From contig JAXCGZ010001894.1 in assembly GCA_037179515.1 (NCBI GenBank), positions 31,001-95,000 of the forward strand: 64,000 nucleotides of DNA, given 5' to 3'. The stretch's first letter is position 1. Every line of letters starts with the position of its first letter. Position numbers and translations under genes: made by a program. This document shows positions 54,172 through 64,000 of this stretch, piece after piece. The notes under the pieces were generated by a model. It was not told the origin of the DNA. It did not search any database and was given only the letters and a program-made list of their open reading frames with translations. This stretch comes from Halocaridina rubra. Lineage: Eukaryota; Arthropoda; Malacostraca; Decapoda; Atyidae.

Positions 54172-57100
54172 AAGACTAGCCTCAACGTATTCCCTGCATG
54201 TCGTAAAAGGCGACTAAAAGTGGACGGGGCGGGGGGACTAGGAATCCCCCCCCTTGTATCAACCTCCTGCGAGACATCAAAGAAGAAGGGGAGGAGAGGG
54301 GAGAATAACTTCTCCCCAAACTCTAGTTTTGGGGTGTCTAAATGTGCGTGGTTGTAGTACGATAGAGAGCAAATGATGTGAGATTGGATATGTGTTTGGT
54401 AGGAGGAGGATGGATGTATTGGCATTGTGTGAGACGAAAATGAAAGGAAAAGGAGAAGTGGCATTTGTTGATGTGACGGGTAGGGTGTCTGGGGTTGAAA
54501 GGGGGAGAGCGAGAGAAGGTGTGGCATTATTGCTGAGTGAATGGATGGTAAATAAGGTAGTGGAATGGAAAGAAGTGTCATCTAGGCTGATGTGGGTGAG
54601 GGCTAGGATAGGAAGGGAATGTTGGGCTTTTGTTAGTGCGTATGGGCCAGGATGTGAGAGAAGTGAGGAAGAGCAGGATGAATTCTGGAATGAGTTAACT
54701 AGATGTGTGGATGGTCTGAGTAGAAGGAACTATGTAGCTATGTTGGGTGACTTGAATGCCAGAGTTGGTGATGGAGAGATAGAAGGTGTTGTAGGAAAGT
54801 ATGGGGTACCAGGTGGGAATGAGAGTGGTGAGAGACTGTTAGATATGTGTGTGGAGCAAGAGTTGGTGATAGGTAATAGTTTATTTAAGAAGAAGTTAAT
54901 AAATAAGTATACATGGATGAGAGTGGCAAATGGAAGAGTGAAAGAAAGAGCATTGATGGCTTATGTGTTGGTAGCACTGAGCATGGTTGGTAGAGTGAAA
55001 GATGTGCATGCATTCAGGGGTGTGGCTGCTGGGATGTCTGATCATTTTTTGGTTGAAGCAAAAGTGGTAGTAGCAAAAGAGTGGGGAAATAGTGTGGGGG
55101 GGATGTAGAAGGGAAATAGTGAAGGTGGAAGAGTTGAAAAAGCCAGAGAAGAGACAGGAATATCAGGACAGGTTGACAGTGGCATATGACAGGGTGAAAG
55201 AAAGAGAAGTTGGGGAGTTAGGGGAGGAATGGGGGTTGATGAAAGAATGTTTTGTGGGACATGCAAGTGATGTGTGTGGAAAGAGGTTTGTTGGAGGTGG
55301 CATGAGGAGGGGCAGCGAGTGGTGTAATGAAGGGGTGAAAATGAAGGTGGAAGAGAAAAAGAGGGCTTTTGAGGAATGGCTGCAGTGTAAAAGTAGGGAG
55401 AACTATGAAAGACATAGGGAGAAAAATGTGGAAACCAAGCGGAAGGTAGAGGAAGAGAAAAGGTTGGCAAATGTTAGGTGGGGACAGGATTTTAGTAGGT
55501 CATATGAGGAGAATAAAAAGAAGTTTTGGAAAGAAGTGAAGAGAGTAAGGAAGGGTGGATCGAGGATGGAAGAGACAGTGAAAGATGTGAATGGACAGAT
55601 GTTAAGAGGAAACAATGCAAGGAAAAGATGGGCAGAATATTTTGAGTGCTTGCTGAATGTTGAAGAAGATAGAGAGGCAGCTATAGTGGCAGTGGGGGGG
55701 GGGGTTCAAGGGCCAGTAATGGGAGATGAAAATGAGAGAGAGATTACAAGAGAGGAGGTGAAAAGGGCATTGTATGAAGCGAAAGCAGGTAAAGCACCTG
55801 GAATGGATGGTGTGAGAGCGGAGATGTTGAAAGAAGGGGGTGTGACTGCATTGGAATGGTTAGTGAGAGTGTTTAATATAAGCTTTATGTTGTCATTGGT
55901 GCCAGTGGAATGGATGATTGCCTGTATAGTGCCCCTATACAAAGGTAAGGGAGATGTGTATGAATGCAGTAATTTTAGGGGTATAAGTTTGTTGAGTGTG
56001 GTAGGAAAAGTGTATGGTAGGATACTGGTTAATAGGATTAGAGATAAGACAGAATATGTGATCGCGGAAGTGCAGAGTGGTTTTAGGAGAGGTAGAGGTT
56101 GTATAGATCAGATTTTTATAGTTAGGCAGTTATGTGAGAAATATTTAGCAAAGGGTAAGGATGTGTACTTTGCATTTTTGAATCTGGAGAAAGCATATGA
56201 TAGAGTTGATAGAGAGGCTATGTGGAATATTTTGAGATTATATGAAATTAATGGTAAATTGTTGCATGCAGAGAAGAGTTTGTATGAGGGCAGTAGAGCT
56301 TGTGTTAGGGTAGGGAATGAAGTGAGTGAGTGTGGGACTGAGACAGGGATGTGTGATGTCACCATGGCTGTTCAATTTGTATATTGATGGAGTAAGGGAG
56401 GTGAATGAGCGAGTTCGTGGTCGAGGTTTGAGAATGGTAGATGGGGATGGTAACGAGTGGGAGCTGAATCAGTTGCTGTTTGCAGATGATACTGTGGTGG
56501 TGGCAGATTCAGAGGAAAAGCTGTGTCAGTTAGTGTCAGAATTTTGAATGGTGTGTGAGAGAAGGAAGTTGCGAGTGAATGTGGGAAAGAGTAAGGTTAT
56601 GGGGTGTACAAGAAATGAGGATGGTGCTGGATTGAATGTTATTTTGAATGGAGAGACACTTGAGGAGGTTAATCAGCTTAAGTATTTAGGCTCGGTTATA
56701 GCTGCAAATGGTGGAGTGGAAGCAGATGTGTGTCACAGAGTGAATGAAGGATGTAAAGTGTTGGGGGCATTGAAAGGAGTGATGAAGAATAGAGGGTTGG
56801 AATTGAATGTTAAGAAAGTTTTGTATGAGAAAGTGGTTGTGCCAACTGTGATGTATGGATCAGAGTTATGGGGTATGAAAGTAAGTGAGAGACGGAAACT
56901 AAATGTGTTTGAGATGAAATGCCTGAGGAGTGTGATTGGTGTATCTCGATTGGATAGGGTTAGGAATGAAGTGGTGTGAGCTAGAACGGGTGTGAGGAGT
57001 GAATTTGCAGCCAGAGTAGATATGAATGTTCTGAGATGGTTTGGCCACGTGGAAAGGATGGATGATGAAAGGCTGCTGAAAAAGGTGATGAATGCGAGAG

Positions 57101-57514
57101 TTGATGGGAGAAATGCTAGAGGGAGGCCTAGGTTTGGATGGATGGATGGAGTAAAGAGAGCCCTGAATGATAGGAGGATGGATGTGAGGGAAGCAAGCGA
57201 GCGTGCTAGGAATAGGAATGAGTGGCGAGCGAGTGTGCTCCAGCTCTGATGGGCATCTGCTGTTACCACAGGGCTGCATCTTACAGAGGTAGCCCTGTGG
57301 TAGGGGCAGTAGGAGGAGTTGGCAGTTGTGAAGCGACACAGTTTGTGGAAGAGCCGGGAGGATGGGCTGTGGCACTCCAGCAGTGCCATCTGAACGGTCG
57401 CTAGCTCCCTCGTCATTGCCCATAGAGCAAAGTATTCCCCTAATTGTTTTCCTTTCTTGATGTCGGCTACCCCCCAATTAAAGGGGGAAACAGCCAAGGT
57501 AGATAGATAGATGT
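54172..57514 (+). mobile_element. RTE-clade LINE, nearly complete
   Basis: The 5' region contains cctgcatgtcgtaaaaggcg, a string often seen at the start of arthropod RTE elements (from memory). One endonuclease-RT ORF follows with no ORF1, then a short 3' UTR with ctacccccc-aattaaa-ggggg and a (GATA)n tail (57499-57514). This compact one-ORF layout and short repeat tail are characteristic of RTE. About four lesions break the ORF. Confidence 0.85.
54330..57249 (+). pseudogene. RTE ORF: endonuclease-reverse transcriptase, broken
   Basis: Endonuclease about 54392-55108: MDVLALCETKMKGKGE, MLGDLNARVGDGE, VIGNSLFKKKLINKYTWM, GMSDHFLVEAKV. A shift at the G-run near 55098-55105 moves into 55092-56387: KAGKAPGMDGVRAEMLK, FRGISLLSVVGKVYGRIL, QSGFRRGRGCIDQIF, LNLEKAYDRVDREAMW. 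Another shift near 56345 leads to LRQGCVMSPWLFNLYIDGV and LLFADDTVVVADSEE (56326-56547). In-frame TGA at 56545-56547 and 56977-56979 (both could be CGA mutated) separate KLRVNVGKSKVMGC...LKYLGSVIAANGG and the C-terminal RWFGHVERMDD...GRPRFGWMDG. The FADD catalytic box is intact. Confidence 0.87.
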
Positions 57515-57552
57515 AATCTAACCAAACCTGACTTTTAGATTAGGTTGAATAC

Positions 57553-57712
57553 TTGTTTTGCGTCACTATTAGTCCCCGTTTGAGAGTGAACACAGAGGGA
57601 TTTACAGTAGGGAATTGAGGTTTTGATGCCCTTCCTATCGCTTCACTGTGGATTCAGATGCTGGTCCATCACCAATAGTCTGGCACACTACCAGTTAAGT
57701 GATGATGGTCTC
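57553..57712 (-). mobile_element. SINE-alpha copy
   Basis: Minus strand: head acttaactggtagtgtgcca with gaccagcatctgaatcc, body gcgataggaagggcatcaaa, end aacggggactaatagtgacg. Good family match to 51588-51748. Confidence 0.68.
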
Positions 57713-57827
57713 CATGTTAGATTGATATATAATAAACCTAACTTGTTTTCACGAGAAGAAACAGCTTATCGAGAACAAAACAATTTCCCATTCCTGCAAA
57801 TTCAGTCATTCATTATGATGATGATGA

Positions 57828-58020
57828 TCGCTTTTAAGTCATGAACTCCCTTTTCTACTAAGGGTTAGGAGGATGCCTTCTTGGGAAGGACTCCGGTTTT
57901 GGTAGGTGTGATCAATACCCTGAGTAAATGCCCTTTCTAACCTCAGACCATGGTGGGCCATGAACCCTTCAACCGATGACTCAAAGTCGTGATCAATGCC
58001 ACTTTGCCACAGTGACCTTA
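57828..58020 (-). mobile_element. SINE-beta copy
   Basis: Minus strand: gtcactgtggcaaagtggca...gactttgagtcatcggttga...catggtctgaggttag...accaaaaccggagtcctt...gaaaagggagttcatgactt. It serves as the unsplit reference for the copy at 52508-53035. Confidence 0.72.
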
Positions 58021-58059
58021 AATTCAGTGTTTGTTCTTAAATAAGTAAATGCTTTGTGA

Positions 58060-58275
58060 TGTCAAGGACGGATTATATATTGTATCTGCGACAAGAAAAC
58101 TTCCAAACGAAATTGGAAGTTGCTTCCTGTGGTGTGTACTGATAAATATGCAATTTCCCTTCACATCTGACAAGTCACAACACGTCCCATCTCTGGTTCT
58201 CTTTATTTTATGTTTTCTTTATGACAAGGCTTGATGAGGACAATTTTCTTTGCCTGTCGTGGTGTCACAATCATA
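58060..58275 (+). repeat. Family P repeat joined to a LINE D-like 3' tail
   Basis: 58155-58220 (cccttcacatctgacaagtc...catctctggttctctttat) matches family P. It runs straight into cttgatgaggacaattttct-tgcctgtcgtggtgtcac and an A-rich tail, matching the 3' end of LINE D at 40583-40625. It may be an internally deleted or SINE-like derivative that uses the LINE D tail. Confidence 0.5.
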
Positions 58276-58581
58276 AAATAAGATTCCGAATATCATTAGG
58301 TAAGGACAGATATAATCATAAAATGCAAAGGTTTTTATTTCCACTCTAGCATTACTTGATACCTGTGCCCCGCTTAACTTGACCTAATTTCATTGCAGAT
58401 TAATTATATAAAATTTATCTGTTAAAACTGATATAAAATTGACCTGGAAATCCTGTTCAAAACTAATGTTTCAATATTTACCTTCAATTTTATTTGATAA
58501 GTTTGTCATAATTTTTTTGCTAGATGGCATATTCCCATTTTAAAAAAAATATGTAAGATTTTTAAACAATTGTCGGATAAT
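58276..58581. other. AT-rich non-coding interval
   Basis: Nothing recognised. Confidence 0.4.
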
Positions 58582-58727
58582 GTAAAGATTAGCAACCCCT
58601 AGGAAATTGAATAACCTCTTTAATGTTAAGTGTAAGTTAGGTTAAACGAATGCTTTACCCGACCTGTACTAACCTAACCTAACAATTGATGGAGTTATTT
58701 AATGTTCTGGGGGTCGATAATCTTCAC
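58582..58727. mobile_element. Fold-back MITE, family F copy 1
   Basis: Arms 58582-58622 (gtaaagattagcaaccccta...) and 58681-58727 (...aatgttctgggggtcgataa-tcttcac) are imperfect inverted repeats around a centre with aagttaggttaa and ctaacctaaccta. The same arms form the element at 62915-63022. Confidence 0.6.
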
Positions 58728-58829
58728 CTTATCCCAGTTGTTCCTCTGCCAATCGTGAATGTCAACTAAATGGGGTGGAGCAAGAGGAGAAGGAACTCCC
58801 CTCTGCATTTTTCTCCTGCAGTGAATGAA

Positions 58830-58830
<1 letters not shown>

Positions 58831-58909
<79 letters not shown>
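58831..58909. repeat. (TA)n microsatellite
   Basis: Uninterrupted. It borders the fifth unit of the tRNA-like satellite. Confidence 0.97.
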
Positions 58910-58912
<3 letters not shown>

Positions 58913-58917
58913 TCATT

Positions 58918-59335
<418 letters not shown>

Positions 59336-59451
59336 GCTTTTATTTATTTTACCAAGCACCGGTTCATCTAATATATTACCTGCTCTGGCTATACCCTTTT
59401 ACCCCCTCTAATATTTACGTCTTGGCAACTAGAGTTTTATGGGTTATATTC

Positions 59452-59454
<3 letters not shown>

Positions 59455-59545
<91 letters not shown>

Positions 59546-59660
59546 TGTGTGTGTTACTACTACTACTTTTTCTATTACTATTACAACTGCTGCTACTACC
59601 ACTACTACAAAATAATGATAATTATGATAGTAATAATAATAATAATAATAGTGTTTAATT
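59455..59660. repeat. (TC)n, (GT)n and mixed trinucleotide microsatellite
   Basis: (TC)n 59455-59542, (GT)n 59543-59554, then ACT and ATA triplets. The Leu-Ser frame across it is an artefact. Confidence 0.96.
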
Positions 59661-61639
59661 TAAAACACAAATTAACATGAAAATGCCTGAACCACATATA
59701 CCAAGTTTGATTTATTTTACTGTAATATCCAGAATCTTGAACTGTCACCATTGATCAACACTTTTATACTTAAGAAAACAAACATCTTGATTCACTAACA
59801 TATTTGGCGAAAATTCTTAAGAACAGCATTTGAAAGTACGTATATGAGTGCTTTATGACGTGTATTTCTGCCTTTATCGAAGTCCGAGATTATGAAGTTA
59901 CTTTTTCACTAAGTATTTAATACTATGGGTGACTTATGTGGATGAGAGACCCCTCTACCCTCTCTTTTTTATCAATATATTCCGTAGAAGAGAATCAGTA
60001 CCAGAAACCTCGAAATAATGAACTCAAAACGACCATCGAAATGCATTTGTTACTATATATTCCTCTACTAACATTCCTTCTAAAACTTGAGGCAATTCTT
60101 ATACCTGTAAAATTCATGTAGAGTGTGTTAGTGAATCCGTATTCGAGTTCAGAAGAAAAAAAAATCCATTAAGGAAGTGAGATTCAGTCATTTGATCAAA
60201 GGTTTGGCAATCGCTATACCCTAAGCTCGCCCAACCAACCCTTAGGACGGAGCTTTGAAAACACACCTGTACCATAAACCTCATGTTGCACGTCTAATAT
60301 TTACAACGCCCACCTCTCTCTTTATACGCCCCCGCGTCACGTCCCCCACACACACACACCTGTGTAGCTCTCTCTTGGGAGTAATAATAATAATAATAAA
60401 AGACAAGAACGGTCCAAGCCAACATCTTGTAATATATGTCTTTAATTACCTTGGAACATCTCGTACATTGATTCAAATATCTTTTATATTCATGACTATT
60501 GAAAAGTAAACCGAGCATACACATGAAAATAAATCTAACATATAACCAGTTAAAATTCGTGTTTTCATTAAGTAAAATGTGTATATACAAACACATTCAC
60601 ACAAGCATAAATATATTTATATATGTGTAAACATTTGTCTCATAAAAAAATATTCGCAATAATAGAATAACTAGAGCCATCTTTGTTTCATTTAGGGCCA
60701 TTTTTTTAATGAGTAATTACTCTTTTACCAATATTTCATTTTCGTTTTTCCTTTACACATTCTTTCAAAATTGTAGATCAATGCTCGCGAAATGTCTAGA
60801 TCTCTTTAGCCAACAAAAATTTTCCTGAACGACAAAATGATCCTTTATGTTCGTGGTATTTAACTAAGAGACAATTTTTTGTTGAGCCAACTAAAGCCAG
60901 TTCTCACTAGGGGTAGGTAAATTGGCTAACTACCATCGAACAAAACGAGTCAGGTAACTTGTTCTTATGGATAACATCATTTAGTACTATTTGTGGAAAA
61001 TTCTAATTCCTTGTTCTCATAAGATATAAAGAATGGTGTAATATGTGGGTATTATTTGTGGAAAGATAATTATTTTATTCATTATTTATGTATTATTTTA
61101 AAGAATCGTTAAAGTACGACAAGTTTAGGTACATTTCCATCTCTTTCAGGGAATTCCTTGTTTAAATTTGGGGCAACAGATCTTAATAAGCAAATTTGTC
61201 AGCTATTTTTGGAAATTTATTGGCTGGGTATCCATTTTGACCGAAGAAATTAAACTATAAAGTTACTGCATTGTGAAAATTAACATAATTGGATATAAAT
61301 TTTCTATACTACATACAACACTGTTAAAAAAAAATTTCGTAGCAAGAGTTTACGAAAGTTTCCACCAAACCATAAAATTATGATTTTCTGTAAATCTAAC
61401 GTTACTTTGCTCTTGATTTGCACATCTATAAACTGGGATTTTTTCATCATTTTCTACCTTTGTCGTTACTTTTATTTCACTGCGTTGTTTTTCAATAAAA
61501 AATATGGGCAAGGTTTTGTTTTCTGAAAATCATAAACGTATTATCAACATATCCTCAAGGTAACCATTTAACCAAGATGATTCAAGATAACAAAAAAAAA
61601 ATGTTAAAGTACTTAGCTGATTATGGATATCCCATTGAT
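59661..61639. other. AT-rich non-coding interval
   Basis: About 2 kb with no gene, LINE, SINE or RNA recognised. Short frames have no domain and no repeat support. Confidence 0.45.
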
Positions 61640-61684
61640 AGATAGATATATAGAGAGAGTGAGTGAGTGAGAGTAATTGATTGA

Positions 61685-61718
<34 letters not shown>

Positions 61719-61719
61719 T
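61640..61719. repeat. (GATA)/(GAGT)/(GT)/(GA) microsatellite
   Basis: Compound short repeats, no coding value. Confidence 0.93.
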
Positions 61720-62914
61720 TCATTCACCCATTTGATATTTCTTGACAATACAAAGGTCTTATATCTCTGGTATGAGATGTTTACAGACTTCTTTAAGCCT
61801 TATCTATTAATCATCTGTTATGTAGCTCTTGTTTTAATATTAATACTCTTGTATTTAAGTATTTACTTATATACAGTTTACAAGGCAAGATGTGATGTTT
61901 ATATTTTTTACTCGTGGTTGATTTAGAGTTCAACATCCAACCTTGTGGAATTCCGCCAGAAGATATTTAAGAGAGTAACGGAAGCCAGTACAGTTGACGT
62001 CTGTGGACTGCTATATTAATGTTCTTGGTTATATTTATTCATATATATGTTTTCGGTATCCAAGTCGGGGTGTCGTGCCATTTGAGAGAGAGAGAGTATA
62101 TCTCTCACCTTTCACCAGATGAGACCAGTTTGTATCCTTGATTTGTTGGCTGAAACTTCTGTCGTGTCCCTTATAATTCTAATAGGTTTTAGGTTATTTA
62201 CGTCAAAGACGCCCTCCTCATCCTCTTGCACGTGCGAAAAAACAACATATTGTACACTGATGCTTTGAACCATATATATAATAACCTTCGATTGACTAGT
62301 GAGGTAGAAGTCGGCCTTACTTAATTTAATGATTTTGAAAAGCAATGGATTATATTATAGGATATTCTATTAACAATGATAACACTGTAACGTCAATATT
62401 CACAGCCAAGTATCCTTTAATTCGGCTGAAAAATACCACTGTGCAAGAGTATAGACTTGTTTTTTTTTTTTTAAGCTCCCGAAGAATTGAGACGTTAGCT
62501 ATCTACAGAGAAGAAAGATTAGGTTTGGTTTAGTTAGGTTAGAATTTGATCTTAGCCTTTAAGCTCACATTCTAGCCTAACCTAAGCTAACCTGACCTGA
62601 CCTAAAGTGCTCCCATTTTTAACTCACGAGTCCAATCCCATATTATTCCATGAAATAGTCTTTTATTCTCATGGACATGTGACTGTGAGATGAAGAGCAC
62701 TGGACACTGGCTCTATTCTTGTTGCTCCCATCTTAGCATGGCTTAGTAAGCACACCTATCCGTTTGACAGAATACGGATGGAAGTAAATGCAATAGAATC
62801 GCTTACTGCACAACAGAATACGTTTATCTATTATAACATTGTTTTCGAAAACGAATTTGAACGCTTACTTGTACATACATAGTGTTATTACTTATTATTT
62901 CATACTGTTGGTCA
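61720..62914. other. Non-coding interval
   Basis: Contains an imperfect inverted TTAGG/CCTAA string at 62520-62605 (tagttaggttagaa...ttctagcctaacctaagcta). A ~10-codon antisense match to an RT box (GGIPQG) near 61943-61966 is too short to call. Confidence 0.4.
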
Positions 62915-63022
62915 GGTAAATATTGATGACCCCCATTTCATTAAACAACCCCGTAAATATCTAACTAACATAATCTAACAATTTACAGGGTTATTTAATG
63001 TACTGGGGTCGCTAATATTTAC
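62915..63022. mobile_element. Fold-back MITE, family F copy 2
   Basis: A 43-base left arm (62916-62958, gtaaatattgatgaccccca...) and a 42-base right arm (62981-63022, ...tggggtcgctaatatttac) are inverted repeats with about seven mismatches and one gap, with only 22 bases between. The RNA or single strand would fold into a long hairpin. No clear target duplication. Confidence 0.68.
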
Positions 63023-63439
63023 TTGAGCCCATACAGCTTTGATACTATCATGTATCAGTAAAAAAATGACACAACACCCCACCAGAGTTGACAATACCAT
63101 TTGAGGAGTTTACACCACTCGCCATCATGCGTCATTCTGTCCCGTTCTCAATGAGGTCCCCAGCATTTGTCTGCTCAGAAACTTGGCAATGGGTAGAGAA
63201 AATGGGGAAGAGGCGGAGTCGTTATGGATGGGAATGGGGTAATGGGGAGAGATATGATAATAATAATTATAACGAAGCATTGCATGTATGTCTGCCAAAT
63301 GAAAAACAGATGGGTGTATTTTTGCGGAAGTCCCAACGGTGTGATGAATACCGTTTCCTGGTGTAAACTTCCTTGGTGATAATTACAAGTTGAAGTAAAA
63401 AAAATCTGCCTTCATTGGGCTTGGGCACGAAGTAAACAT
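63023..63439. other. Non-coding interval
   Basis: A 92-codon frame at 63088-63366 has no recognisable domain; not called. Confidence 0.4.
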
Positions 63440-63700
63440 AAAGTAAAGAGAAACAGAGATGGGGAGTGTAGTGACTTGTCAGATGTGAAGGGATAACAAA
63501 TGTGTAACGGATATCCAAGAATATTCGGTGTTGATTTAGGCATAGAAAAAGAACTGCAACTGCAGGAAGACTTAACATGGAACTGTCCTTGACAGCCCTA
63601 TGTAAGTCTAAAAGACCCTTCAGCTGTAGCATCGCGACTGGTGCCATGGACCATCCTATGCACACGATTCGAGTAATACTTCCCAATGAACATCATATTG
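63440..63700 (-). repeat. Dispersed repeat family P, copy 3
   Basis: Minus strand: gggctgtcaaggacagttcc...tatgcctaaatcaacaccga-atattcttggatatccg...cttcacatctgacaagtcac...tctctttactttatg. It matches 37840-37990 and 58060-58220. A 139-codon minus frame covers it; without other copies keeping the frame I do not call a gene. The remaining 63701-64000 shows only (GT)n bits. Confidence 0.55.
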
Positions 63701-64000
63701 GTCAGTATTGTACTTTTGCGATTCGTATGTATGCATGAGTGTGTGTGTGTTTTGCGTCATATCGTAATGTCAAAGAAAAGAGTGAGGAGGTAAAAAAGCT
63801 AAGACTAAAACCAGTGCAAATGTATCATAAAAGTATTTGGGAGGGAGGTTTTCTGTATTTAATATTTTCCTCTTTGCAAGTGACAAGTATATGCACCTTG
63901 TTGCCCTCTGATTCGTATTTATTTATTTGTTTATTTATTTTATATGTTCTACGACCTGGCAACTAGGCAAACATGAGGACGTGTGTGTGTGTGTGCATAT

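Noticed and set aside
61943..61966. Antisense RT box GGIPQG
   Set aside because: Only about ten codons with no neighbouring RT motif.
62112..62345. 77-codon minus-strand frame
   Set aside because: Unique, AT-rich, no recognisable domain; chance frame.
63088..63366. 92-codon frame
   Set aside because: No homologous copy or domain; its end overlaps the start of a repeat region.

Overview
The window looks like one repeat-dense stretch of an arthropod nuclear genome, most plausibly a decapod crustacean. This is inference: the DNA is AT-rich, carries long (TA)n, (TATG)n, (TTA)n and (TC)n microsatellites, several tRNA-derived SINE families, LINEs of CR1/L2, RTE, jockey-like and RNase H-bearing I-superfamily type, and scattered TTAGG/CCTAA motifs. 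There are no operons and no bacterial features. Only two long reading frames look like host genes: an intronless 461-codon putative membrane protein with five acidic 36-37-residue repeats (30919-32304), and a C2H2 zinc-finger protein with 12 fingers plus half a finger (47027-48523). Almost everything else is mobile DNA or its debris.

Layout. 1-2662: 3' end of a Ty3/gypsy-type element (G1, + strand). 2663-3755: four tandem ~273-bp units, each with a tRNA-like pol III module. 3756-5121: decayed pogo/Tigger-like transposon with three internal tandem repeats. 6163-7121: LINE scraps, a SINE fragment, a minisatellite and an orphan TATA box. 7122-30876: a nest. An RNase H-bearing LINE (B1) is split in its 5' UTR by a complete LTR retrotransposon (G2, 7860-22377, minus strand, 5-bp target duplication ctgag). 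The 3' LTR of G2 is itself split by a CR1/L2-like LINE (A1, 8206-12894). A second, 5'-truncated copy of LINE B (B2) sits at the 3' end of B1 with an 11-bp target duplication. 30919-33103: the repeat-bearing membrane protein gene and its 3' region. 33267-37460: LINE A2 with an unbroken ORF2, set inside a compound microsatellite. 37487-43298: relics of RTE-like, jockey-like and CR1/L2-like LINEs. 43299-50347: quiet AT-rich DNA around the zinc-finger gene. 50348-53790: SINEs, one of them split by a small MITE, and LINE ends. 54172-57514: a nearly complete RTE LINE. 57553-64000: SINEs, fold-back MITEs, satellite and microsatellites.

Most notable. (1) In G2 the integrase lies upstream of reverse transcriptase (PR-INT-RT-RNase H), although RT and INT are gypsy-like; this is the Gmr1-type order. 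(2) LINE A has no AUG for ORF2. ORF1 and ORF2 overlap in the -1 frame, and an A AAT TTT heptamer in the correct phase sits 12 nt after the stop that closes the ORF2 frame, in both copies examined, which suggests programmed -1 frameshifting. LINE B in the same window instead uses an overlapping ATGTCTAA stop/start. (3) The order of insertions can be read from the nesting: B1, then G2, then A1.

Coordinates of decayed elements are by-eye alignments between copies inside the window and are good to a few bases at sharp junctions and tens of bases elsewhere.
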